DNA from: Akkermansiaceae bacterium
GTDB taxonomy: Bacteria; Verrucomicrobiota; Verrucomicrobiia; Verrucomicrobiales; Akkermansiaceae
Assembly (NCBI GenBank): GCA_903909905.1
Contig: CAIVXP010000006.1
Location: 1 to 10,227 of the forward strand
Reading direction: 5' to 3'
Length of the DNA stretch: 10,227 bases
A program made the translations under genes and the position numbers. Each line of letters opens with the position of its first letter. Position 1 is the stretch's first letter. Below are positions 1 through 5,108 of the stretch, one piece after another. The notes beneath the pieces are model-generated. The model was not told the DNA's origin, ran no database searches, and saw nothing but the letters and a program-made list of their open reading frames with translations.

Positions 1-214
1 GCAATGTGGGCTGAGTAGTGACGAACCGATTTGCCTTTGTGAGGCCTACGATTTCAATTCGATCGCCGAATAGCTCGTTTTGAAACTCCAAGCGCCTGAG
101 GTATTCGGTGGGCAGGGCTGGTTGGATGTTAAACAAACCACTTGTATCAAGGAAAGGAACCCAACCGTCAGAATGCTGATGTTTTTCAACGATGTTCCCC
201 CGAAAGCGAACCAT
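1..214 (-). CDS. Partial minus-strand gene, unknown function (5' end only)
   Basis: The frame is open from the ATG at 214 to the window edge, giving 71 residues of a protein that continues outside the window. I do not recognise a family. The translation mixes charged and hydrophobic residues like a soluble protein, with stretches such as EYLRRLEFQNELFGDRIEIV. I chose ATG 214 because a purine-rich AAGGGGA lies 8 nt upstream, one of the few plausible ribosome sites in the window. The same frame has no stop as far as 616, and another ATG lies at 532, so a longer protein is possible. The residues between 532 and 214 look much less protein-like, so I prefer the short start. Competing frames on this strand carry a Cys/Ser/Thr-rich translation that looks like a shadow. 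Confidence 0.45.
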   Translation of the reverse strand, partial: MVRFRGNIVEKHQHSDGWVPFLDTSGLFNIQPALPTEYLRRLEFQNELFGDRIEIVGLTKANRFVTTQPTL

Positions 215-222
215 GTGCTCGG

Positions 223-229
223 TCCCCTT
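223..229 (-). promoter_or_regulatory. Shine-Dalgarno-like site for the 214 start
   Basis: On the minus strand AAGGGGA lies 8 nt before the ATG at 214. It is a fair match to AGGAGG and is the main reason for choosing that start within a longer open frame. Most other genes here show no comparable site. Confidence 0.35.
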
Positions 230-282
230 GGCATCGTAGCGACTTGGGTGAGAGATTGATGGAAGAAAGCAGCTTTCAGCGA

Positions 283-453
283 CTATTTGCCTTTGGGCTT
301 TGAGGATCTCGCTGCGCTCTCCTTGGAGATTCGAAATTCCTGGGGAGTCTGGGCCAAAAATTCGGCACGCGACATGACTGGGAAGGAAGCCTGCGACCTT
401 GCCGCACTCATCCTTTGCGCCATCTTCCGGTGGTTTTCGGTTTTCGCTGCCAT
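283..453 (-). CDS. Possible small basic protein (56 aa), unknown
   Basis: A 56-codon minus-strand frame from ATG 453 to TAG 285-283 encodes a Lys/Arg/Ser/Ala-rich peptide, beginning MAAKTENHRKMAQRM and ending KPKGK. It lies about 70 nt upstream of the ATG at 214 in the same orientation, so the two could form a small operon. No Shine-Dalgarno site is visible and I recognise no family. Opposite-strand and alternate-frame ORFs overlap it completely, including a hydrophobic 78-codon plus-strand frame that needs a TTG start. The call is therefore tentative, and a non-coding stretch is about as likely. Confidence 0.2.
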   Translation of the reverse strand: MAAKTENHRKMAQRMSAARSQASFPVMSRAEFLAQTPQEFRISKESAARSSKPKGK

Positions 454-649
454 CTGTACTCAATACGCTGCAAACCTGAATGCATTTATGGGATTTTTCA
501 AGCTGGAAAATTGGATCGCCTAGCTGCGACATCGATGCACGGTCGATTCTGTAGCGGCATGGACGGGACGAGGTGAAGTCAAATGCCGAAATAAATAAGT
601 GGGGGTTATTGGCTACTCAGAACTTGGAGCGGGACGATCCAAGGACGGC

Positions 650-691
650 CTGGAGCAAGATGCTCCAGCTACGAGGAAGAAGCGGCTTCTT
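650..691. repeat. Hairpin pair, repeat unit 1
   Basis: CTGGAGC-AAGAT-GCTCCAG forms a perfect 7-bp stem (650-668). Six bases plus a few flanking bases later, AAGAAGC-G-GCTTCTT forms a second perfect 7-bp stem (677-691). The order, a hairpin with an AAGA-containing loop followed by a GGAAG..CGGCTTCTT palindrome, recurs at 783-823. Confidence 0.6.
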
Positions 692-782
692 TCCCCTCCC
701 CCAATCACCAATCTCACATATCCAATCACTCTTCATTTCCGCGTTCGTTCGCGACCATTCGCGGTTAAAATTTCTGAGAAGA

Positions 783-823
783 GCACGACAAGAGTGTCGT
801 GCCTCCTTAGGAAGCGGCTTCTT
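783..823. repeat. Hairpin pair, repeat unit 2
   Basis: GCACGACA-AGAG-TGTCGTGC forms a perfect 8-bp stem (783-802). It is followed by GGAAGCGGCTTCTT (810-823), whose core GAAGC-G-GCTTC is a 5-bp stem and matches the second palindrome of unit 1. The first stems differ in sequence but keep the same shape, which suggests compensated evolution or modular assembly. Confidence 0.6.
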
Positions 824-857
824 CGTCTTGTGTCTTGTGTCTTGAAGTCTTCTGTCT

Positions 858-884
858 CCTTCCGGAGGAAGGCCGCCTTAGCGG
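858..884. repeat. Two adjacent short hairpins
   Basis: CCTTCC-GGA-GGAAGG (858-872) is followed directly by CCGC-CTTA-GCGG (873-884). Both stems are perfect. Neither is followed by a T-run on the plus strand, so these are not ordinary intrinsic terminators. A similar small stem, TCCGC-TGA-GCGGA, lies at 968-980. Confidence 0.55.
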
Positions 885-1063
885 TGAATCATATCTAAAG
901 GAATCGGCGCCGCGAGGCCGCAGCTCCCTACCATGGTGAATTGAGACAGGAAGAAAAACGACCTTGATCCGCTGAGCGGACATGGCAGATGAGGGATGAT
1001 GGGCGTACGTCCTGATAAAAAAGCTGATTTTTCCCTAATCGTTCATATTTTTAGCTCATTCCC

Positions 1064-1417
1064 ATGAACTGCCCTAACTGCGGATTTCCAGTCGATGGTC
1101 GGAACCTCCCGCGCACCTGTCCGAAGTGTGATGAGGATCTGATCCGCGCCAAGGCGCGTCGACCTTTACAGGTGGATCTCGCCCACTCGGGAGAGACGGT
1201 TGAAACAGCCCTGCGAAAATTGGAGGCCGCGGTGAGCGAATGTCTTTGGCATGGCCATGGCTCGCTCAAGGTCATCCACGGCTACGGCAGCACAGGCGGT
1301 GCCTCAAGGATCAGACCCCATGTCCTACACGCCCTACAGAAGTATGCCGAGCGCCATGGTGGCAAGGTCACACCTGATGGCCAGAACCCCGGCGCGCATG
1401 TGCTTTGGTTGAGGTGA
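1064..1417 (+). CDS. Smr-domain protein with N-terminal zinc ribbon
   Basis: The 117-residue protein begins with a CPNC...CPKC zinc ribbon (Cys3, Cys6, Cys19, Cys22) and continues into a small Smr domain (about residues 36-117). The Smr signature HGYGSTGG (72-79) matches the family's HGxG loop, and the surrounding beta-alpha pattern fits. Smr domains act on nucleic acids: they are found in the C-terminus of MutS2 and in stand-alone proteins, some with nuclease activity and some linked to ribosome rescue. The usual LDLHG motif is altered here to VDLAHSG. The ATG lacks a clear Shine-Dalgarno site. The gene stands alone, with no operon partner visible. The domain call is solid, while the cellular role and target are unknown. 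Confidence 0.85.
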   Translation: MNCPNCGFPVDGRNLPRTCPKCDEDLIRAKARRPLQVDLAHSGETVETALRKLEAAVSECLWHGHGSLKVIHGYGSTGGASRIRPHVLHALQKYAERHGGKVTPDGQNPGAHVLWLR

Positions 1418-1644
1418 AGATTTATGGGCCGGAAGGCGGAAACTGCATCCAAAGCCACTTCAGGACTGAAGTGATCCCGCAAAACAGAGCCAGTGGCTTG
1501 TTGTAACTTCAGCTGGTCTGAGAGCGGTAAATCACCCTCCAAAATCAGCGTCTTGGAGTACGCTTCTAACCAATCTCCAATCTCTTTTCCTTTTGCCTCT
1601 TGCGGATGGGCATTGATCGCTCTTAATGACGCGACATTCGCCAT
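1282..1644 (-). CDS. Divergent minus-strand ORF, unknown, intact copy
   Basis: From ATG 1644 the minus strand is open for 120 codons. The first roughly 75 residues look like a real soluble protein, including KGKEIGDWLEAYSKTLILEG. The rest (below about 1417) is antisense to the Smr gene and is probably not original coding sequence, so the true gene is likely truncated. Its ATG overlaps the ATG of the antiporter fragment on the other strand. A second copy sits upstream of the intact antiporter at 3304-3482. The copies differ by 7 substitutions and one indel over about 177 nt. Four of the substitutions fall at third codon positions of this frame and three are synonymous. That is modest support for coding. 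I recognise no family. Confidence 0.35.
   Translation of the reverse strand: MANVASLRAINAHPQEAKGKEIGDWLEAYSKTLILEGDLPLSDQLKLQQATGSVLRDHFSPEVALDAVSAFRPINLHLNQSTCAPGFWPSGVTLPPWRSAYFCRACRTWGLILEAPPVLP
1456..1473. repeat. Perfect 8-bp inverted repeat at left edge of duplication
   Basis: CACTTCAG-GA-CTGAAGTG is a perfect 8-bp stem with a 2-nt loop, 38 nt after the Smr stop. Its right arm is where sequence identity with the second copy (from 3304) begins. The second copy has only the right-arm sequence TGAAGTG. No T-run follows, so it is a weak terminator candidate. It may mark a recombination junction. Confidence 0.5.
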
Positions 1645-1800
1645 GAGAGTCCTACCCTTGCTGAGCTTCGTTTGGATGCTGATATCAGCCACCGCCTTTG
1701 CAGCGACAGGTCATGAGCCGGCCGATCCCTTCAATGTGGCAGCCATGCTCGTTTTCCTCTTGGCGATTTTGCATACTTTTTGCCGCAGGTCCGAGCAACC
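1467..1800 (+). repeat. Direct repeat copy A (antiporter 5' region)
   Basis: This segment matches 3304-3751 in the same orientation. It covers about 176 nt upstream of the antiporter ATG and the first part of its coding sequence. The upstream part is about 96% identical. The signal-peptide coding part is only about 79% identical (17 differences in 80 nt). Copy A lacks 114 nt present in copy B. The deletion lies between two CGGCC pentamers, as expected for slippage. Similarity stops near AACC at 1797-1800, where a methyltransferase scrap begins. Confidence 0.85.
1643..1800 (+). pseudogene. Truncated 5' fragment of Na+/H+ antiporter gene
   Basis: The fragment starts with the same signal-peptide type as the intact gene (compare MRVLPLLSFVWMLIS with MRTLPLLSFVWILIS). 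It then lacks 38 codons in frame and resumes at ADPFNVAA, the first membrane segment. An extra T in the run at 1777-1781 shifts the frame, after which the reading continues to a stop at 1820-1822 with unrelated residues. Homology ends at about 1800. Nothing of the transport core remains, so it cannot be functional. A secreted or membrane-bound leader peptide could in principle still be made. Confidence 0.8.
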
Positions 1801-1871
1801 AGCTCGTCTATCGGCTCTTTGACCTGACCCCCGCCGAGATCGAGCTCATTGAATCTTCTCTCCAATCATGA
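1791..1871 (+). pseudogene. 3'-terminal scrap of a DNA methyltransferase / type IIG R-M gene
   Basis: In the frame ending at TGA 1869-1871 the sequence reads NQLVYRLFDLTPAEIELIES. This closely resembles the C-terminal ending of many Eco57I-type and type I/IIG DNA methyltransferases, typically of the form (I/L)DxLVYxLYGLTxEEIxxVE. Only about 25 codons remain and no start is present. The stop overlaps the next gene's ATG by ATGA. The natural reading is that the AbiEi/AbiEii pair once followed a restriction-modification gene in the same operon, and that all but the tail of that gene was lost. The family assignment rests on one short motif. Confidence 0.55.
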
Positions 1872-2602
1872 AAGAGCCGCCCGCCAGCATGAAAATGAGC
1901 TTGTTCTCCGCTCTGGCAGAACTTGCGCGAGCATGCCCGTATTTTTCCTTTCAGATGGTGCGAATGAGCTTGGGAGATACACCATTGTCGGCCAAGCCGG
2001 CGCTCCTCCGCGAATACCTGAGCGAAGCGATGAAAAAGAAGGTCGTCCATGATGCCGGGCGGGAGTGGTACAGTTCCTTGGAAACGCCTGCTGTTCTCGA
2101 TCCCGAGGCGACCGCTCCGCTGCGTGAGGCCTTGGCGAAGCGTTTTCCCTTCCTCCCGCACTACGTATGGTCCACGCGGCAGGTGAACCCGTGGATGCAC
2201 CACCTGCTCGGCAAGTTCATCTTGTTCGTGAATATCGAAAGCGGCGGTGAGGACGATGTGGCCGCGTTTCTGCGCAACGAAGGCTGGAGCGTGATCGTCA
2301 ACCCCACCGCCAAGACCGCTAAGGATTTCGCCCCCGGTGAACGTAGTGTGGTGATCCGGGGTATCCGCCGTCCTTTTGATCCCGCGACCGAACCCCGAGT
2401 GGAAACTATGTTGGTGGACCTGATGCTGGAAAACTCCCGTCTCCGCCTCATGGATGAAACCGAGCGCCAGGAGATGTCCCGCAAACTCGTGACCACCCAT
2501 AGGGTTGAAATCGCCAGCCTGCTGGCCCGTTTACGCAAGCATCGCCTAGATCTGGCGGGGCTGGTGGGCGCTGACACAAAACCCATTATCGGAGAAAAAT
2601 GA
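1868..2602 (+). CDS. AbiEi-like antitoxin (type IV toxin-antitoxin, DUF6577-like)
   Basis: The 244-residue protein has a predicted winged-helix region at about residues 8-70 (SFQMVRMSLGDTPLSAKPAL, then a basic MKKK stretch). A second domain includes FPFLPHYVW (93-101) and FILFVNIES (about 117-125). This order is what I know from AbiEi/DUF6577-type proteins, which are usually paired with AbiEii nucleotidyltransferase toxins and repress their own operon. Its stop overlaps the start of an AbiEii-family gene (ATGA). Its start overlaps the stop of a methyltransferase remnant, so it has probably lost its original promoter context. No Shine-Dalgarno site is visible. Residues 1-10 could be replaced by a start at Met8 or Met10. 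The family call is from memory of the fold pattern. A DNA-binding role is inferred. Confidence 0.6.
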   Translation: MKEPPASMKMSLFSALAELARACPYFSFQMVRMSLGDTPLSAKPALLREYLSEAMKKKVVHDAGREWYSSLETPAVLDPEATAPLREALAKRFPFLPHYVWSTRQVNPWMHHLLGKFILFVNIESGGEDDVAAFLRNEGWSVIVNPTAKTAKDFAPGERSVVIRGIRRPFDPATEPRVETMLVDLMLENSRLRLMDETERQEMSRKLVTTHRVEIASLLARLRKHRLDLAGLVGADTKPIIGEK

Positions 2603-2619
2603 AGAAATTCTCCGATAAT
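2585..2619. repeat. 12-bp perfect inverted repeat over the AbiEi/AbiEii junction
   Basis: ATTATCGGAGAA (2585-2596) and TTCTCCGATAAT (2608-2619) are perfectly complementary, with an 11-nt loop that contains the ATGA stop/start overlap. With one bulged A the stem extends by two more GC pairs. In RNA the toxin start codon would be in the loop and the stem would span the coupling point, so it could tune re-initiation. It may instead be a scar: the right arm encodes KFSDN, which is not expected in the AbiEii family at this place. Confidence 0.8.
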
Positions 2620-3225
2620 AGGCCAGCCCGCAAAATCACGCCATCGACCATCGGCTACCCCTACCAGCCCATCATTGCAAGCACCGGCGCACCCGCCGAT
2701 CCCCGGCCGATGAAGGTGGTGAAGCACCTCTACGATGTCGGAGAATTGGCGACTGTGGCAGTCAACCACGCGGATGTCGTCCGGACTTACCGCGCCGTCC
2801 ATGCTGAGCAATTGAAGTGGGGAAGAGGGCAATGCACGATCAATCAATCCCTCGACGACACCCAAGATGCGGCTTTCTGGGTTTGTCGGCGTGATCTACG
2901 CCCCAAGGAAGACCACGAGAAAATCGATTTCTTCGGCGATGGCATCAGGGCACTCGACAGTCACCTTTTCAACCAACCGTTTCAGATTGCCGAATCACGT
3001 CTCGCTGCAGCCCGTGCCGCTCTTGTCGCGGAGTGGGTGCGACAGGAGGCGAATGACTTTAACCTGTCAGCATTTCTTGCCGCCGAAATCGATATCGATT
3101 CACTCCGCGATGCCAATCTTGACGGTTCGTGGAGTAACCTGAACCGGCTCAAGCAGACAGATCCCAAAGCCTTCGAATGCTGGCACGCAGCACAAGTCCT
3201 ACGCGCTACCACCCTTCCAATCTAA
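2599..3225 (+). CDS. AbiEii-family toxin, C-terminal part only (nucleotidyltransferase domain missing)
   Basis: The 208-residue product matches the C-terminal half of AbiEii/AbiGii-type proteins. It has TIGYPY (17-22), then VVKHLYDVGEL (about 40-50), LDDT (85-88), and a C-terminal helical region with HLFNQPF (122-128) and Ala/Arg-rich helices. Complete family members are about 300 residues. They begin with a nucleotidyltransferase domain (GG/GS motif and a DxD-type acidic pair), which I cannot find here. The region upstream in this frame is occupied by the AbiEi-like gene, so the domain is truly absent and not misframed. Translation is probably coupled through ATGA. Without the catalytic domain, canonical toxicity is unlikely. 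The protein may be a decay product, or a binding partner retained with the antitoxin. Confidence 0.6.
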   Translation: MKKFSDNRPARKITPSTIGYPYQPIIASTGAPADPRPMKVVKHLYDVGELATVAVNHADVVRTYRAVHAEQLKWGRGQCTINQSLDDTQDAAFWVCRRDLRPKEDHEKIDFFGDGIRALDSHLFNQPFQIAESRLAAARAALVAEWVRQEANDFNLSAFLAAEIDIDSLRDANLDGSWSNLNRLKQTDPKAFECWHAAQVLRATTLPI

Positions 3226-3303
3226 TTTTCAGTACGCGAATTTCTCATATTTACATGATTGCGATTGTTCAAAACCAGCTGCGAATTGCGTCCCCCGAGA
3301 TAG

Positions 3304-3482
3304 TGAAGTGATCCCGCAAAACAGGGCCAGTGGTTTGTTGAAACTTGAGCTGGTCTGAGAGGGGCAAATCACCCTCCAAAATCAGCGTCTTGGAGTACGA
3401 CTTCTAACCAATCTCCAATCTCTTTTCCTTTTGCCTCTTGCGGATGGGCATTGATCGCTTTTAATGACGCGACATTCGCCAT
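3304..3482 (-). pseudogene. Second copy of divergent minus-strand ORF, frameshifted
   Basis: This is the counterpart of the minus-strand ORF starting at 1644. It starts at ATG 3482-3480 and reads well for about 28 codons. An extra base at 3400 then shifts the frame and a stop follows soon after. Past the shift the original frame can be recovered (YSKTLILEGDLPLSDQLKF) until similarity ends near 3304. The ATG overlaps the antiporter ATG on the opposite strand. If this region was once coding it is now dead here, and serves only as the upstream region of the antiporter. Confidence 0.4.
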
Positions 3483-3751
3483 GAGAACACTGCCTCTTTT
3501 GAGCTTCGTTTGGATCCTGATATCTTCCAGCGTCTTCGCCGCGGCGGGTCATGAGCCGGCCTATCCGAATCTCGCTGGCGGTGAGGTCCAGTACGCATCG
3601 TTTCCCAAGCCTCTGGAAACTTACGCGCCCAGCAGTGGTGGCGTGATGGAAACCATCATGACGCGCGCTGCGGCCGATCCCTTCAATGTGGCGGCGACGA
3701 TCGTTTTCCTCCTGGCGATTTTGCATACCTTCGCCGCGGGTCCGATCAACC
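3304..3751 (+). repeat. Direct repeat copy B (intact antiporter 5' region)
   Basis: Same-orientation partner of 1467-1800. It includes the 114 nt (3562-3675) missing from copy A and one extra base at 3400. It continues seamlessly into the full antiporter gene, so this is the ancestral antiporter locus, or at least the intact one. The two copies bracket about 1.5 kb holding the methyltransferase scrap and the AbiE-like genes. Confidence 0.85.
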
Positions 3752-5103
3752 GCTTGGCCCACCACTACGAGCACCAGCACGAGGAGCAACTTCGTGTGCG
3801 CGGTGTGCGCGACGAGTTGCATCCCGACGGCGTGGCCGAGGTTTCCTTCAAGGCGACCCTTTTGCATTTTCTTGGTGAGGTCGAGGCGGTCTTCGGCATC
3901 TGGGTGCTCGTGCTTGCCGGTGTTGCGGTTTATTTCCATTCGTGGAACGACTTCGTGCTCTATGCGGCGGAAGACCGGGTTTACACCGAGCCGCTTTTTG
4001 TCGTGGTCATCATGGCCATTGCCGCAAGCCGGCCGGTGTTGCGATTTGCCGAGGCGATGATGGCCAAGGCTGCGGCGCTCGGCGGCGGCACTCCCACTGC
4101 TTGGTGGATGAGCGTGCTGGTGATCGCGCCGGTGCTGGGCTCCTTCATCACCGAGCCGGCAGCGATGACGATCGGTGCCTTGTTGCTTGGTAAAAAATTC
4201 TATCACCTCCGCCCATCGCCGAAGCTCGCATACGGCACGCTTGGCTTGCTGTTTGTGAACATCTCCGTGGGTGGCACCCTGACGAATTTCGCCGCGCCGC
4301 CGGTATTGATGGTGGCAGGCAAATGGGGATGGGACACGCTGTTCATGGTGGAGCACTTCGGTTGGAAAGCGCTGATCGGCATTGTGATTTCCTCGGTGCT
4401 TTATTTCGCATTTTTCCGCAAGGACCTCTTCAAACTCTCGGACCGTGCCGATGGCGTTGAGGATGGTGTGCTTCATGCCGCGCCATGGGCGGAGAGGGAT
4501 CATCCGATCCCCGCGTGGGTGACGCTGGTGCACCTCGCATTTCTTGGGTGGACGGTTTACACGGCGCATTTCCCGGTGCTCTTCATCGGCGGATTTCTGT
4601 TCTTCCTCGCCTTCACCATGGCGACGGGCCACCACCAAAACCCCATCACGCTGCGCAGCCCGATGCTTGTCGGATTCTTTCTTGCGGGGCTTGTCGTCCA
4701 CGGTGGCTGCCAAGGGTGGTGGATCGAGCCAGTGATCAAGGCGCTTGATGATCAGGCGCTCATGCTTGGCGCGACGATCCTCACCGCCTTCAATGACAAC
4801 GCGGCGATCACTTACCTTGCGGCGCAGGTCGAGGGGATTTCCACCGCGGCGAAACACGCGGTGGTGGCTGGAGCGGTGACCGGTGGCGGGCTCACGGTCA
4901 TTGCGAATGCACCGAACCCTGCGGGGCAAAGCATCCTGAGCAAATATTTCCGCGGTGGTGTTTCGCCGCTGGGCCTTTTACTTGGCGCCTTGGTTCCTAC
5001 GGTCATCATGTATCTCTGCTTTGTGTTTCTGCCAAACGGCAGCGCCAAGGAGCATCCGGTCGATGCTCCGCCCGCGATTGAGCAGGTCGTGCCCAACCCT
5101 TGA
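3481..5103 (+). CDS. Putative Na+/H+ antiporter (PF07399-type membrane protein)
   Basis: The 540-residue protein starts with a cleavable-looking signal peptide (hydrophobic 4-20, then FAAAG). About eleven further hydrophobic segments follow, placing it in the inner membrane. It resembles the 'putative Na+/H+ antiporter' family (PF07399), related to the NhaD/ArsB-type ion transporters. Visible conserved patches are GSFITEPAAM (220-229), TAFNDNAA (435-442, Asp439 being the natural ion-site candidate) and NAPNP (476-480). These lie at breaks in membrane segments, as expected for discontinuous helices in this fold. I chose ATG 3481 because the signal peptide starts there. An in-frame ATG at 3451 would add ten residues in front of it. 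ribE starts 5 nt after the stop, so the genes are probably co-transcribed. Transport activity is inferred from the family. Confidence 0.85.
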   Translation: MRTLPLLSFVWILISSSVFAAAGHEPAYPNLAGGEVQYASFPKPLETYAPSSGGVMETIMTRAAADPFNVAATIVFLLAILHTFAAGPINRLAHHYEHQHEEQLRVRGVRDELHPDGVAEVSFKATLLHFLGEVEAVFGIWVLVLAGVAVYFHSWNDFVLYAAEDRVYTEPLFVVVIMAIAASRPVLRFAEAMMAKAAALGGGTPTAWWMSVLVIAPVLGSFITEPAAMTIGALLLGKKFYHLRPSPKLAYGTLGLLFVNISVGGTLTNFAAPPVLMVAGKWGWDTLFMVEHFGWKALIGIVISSVLYFAFFRKDLFKLSDRADGVEDGVLHAAPWAERDHPIPAWVTLVHLAFLGWTVYTAHFPVLFIGGFLFFLAFTMATGHHQNPITLRSPMLVGFFLAGLVVHGGCQGWWIEPVIKALDDQALMLGATILTAFNDNAAITYLAAQVEGISTAAKHAVVAGAVTGGGLTVIANAPNPAGQSILSKYFRGGVSPLGLLLGALVPTVIMYLCFVFLPNGSAKEHPVDAPPAIEQVVPNP

Positions 5104-5108
5104 TATCG

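Larger units (their letters stand above)
533..1063. other. Non-coding region with clustered hairpins
   Basis: No convincing gene is seen between the left minus-strand frame and the Smr gene. Two overlapping plus-strand frames (573-845 and 599-898) give low-complexity translations with no domain-like pattern, and they are laid across the hairpins. The stretch holds at least six short perfect inverted repeats, a TC/TG-rich run with near-heptamer TCTTGTG repeats (about 825-859), and a CGCG-containing stretch near 741-765. The strong hairpin density suggests a repetitive intergenic element or decayed mobile DNA. Confidence 0.6.

Noticed and set aside
287..523. Plus-strand 78-codon frame with a hydrophobic translation
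   Set aside because: It needs a TTG start, has no ribosome site, and lies antisense to the small basic minus-strand ORF. Hydrophobic translations often arise opposite Lys/Ser/Arg-rich frames.
650..884. CRISPR array
   Set aside because: The repeated elements are short palindromes of differing sequence without regular spacing or unique spacers of constant length.
573..898. Two overlapping plus-strand frames in the hairpin region
   Set aside because: Their translations are Ser/Arg/Leu-rich without domain pattern, and they run through several hairpins and TC-repeat DNA.
3382..4929. 515-codon minus-strand frame opposite the antiporter
   Set aside because: The translation is extremely Arg/His-rich, as expected for the antisense of a hydrophobic membrane-protein gene. 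The plus strand encodes a clear transporter.
5104..5108. FMN riboswitch ahead of ribE
   Set aside because: Only 5 nt separate the antiporter stop from the ribE start, leaving no room for an RFN element.
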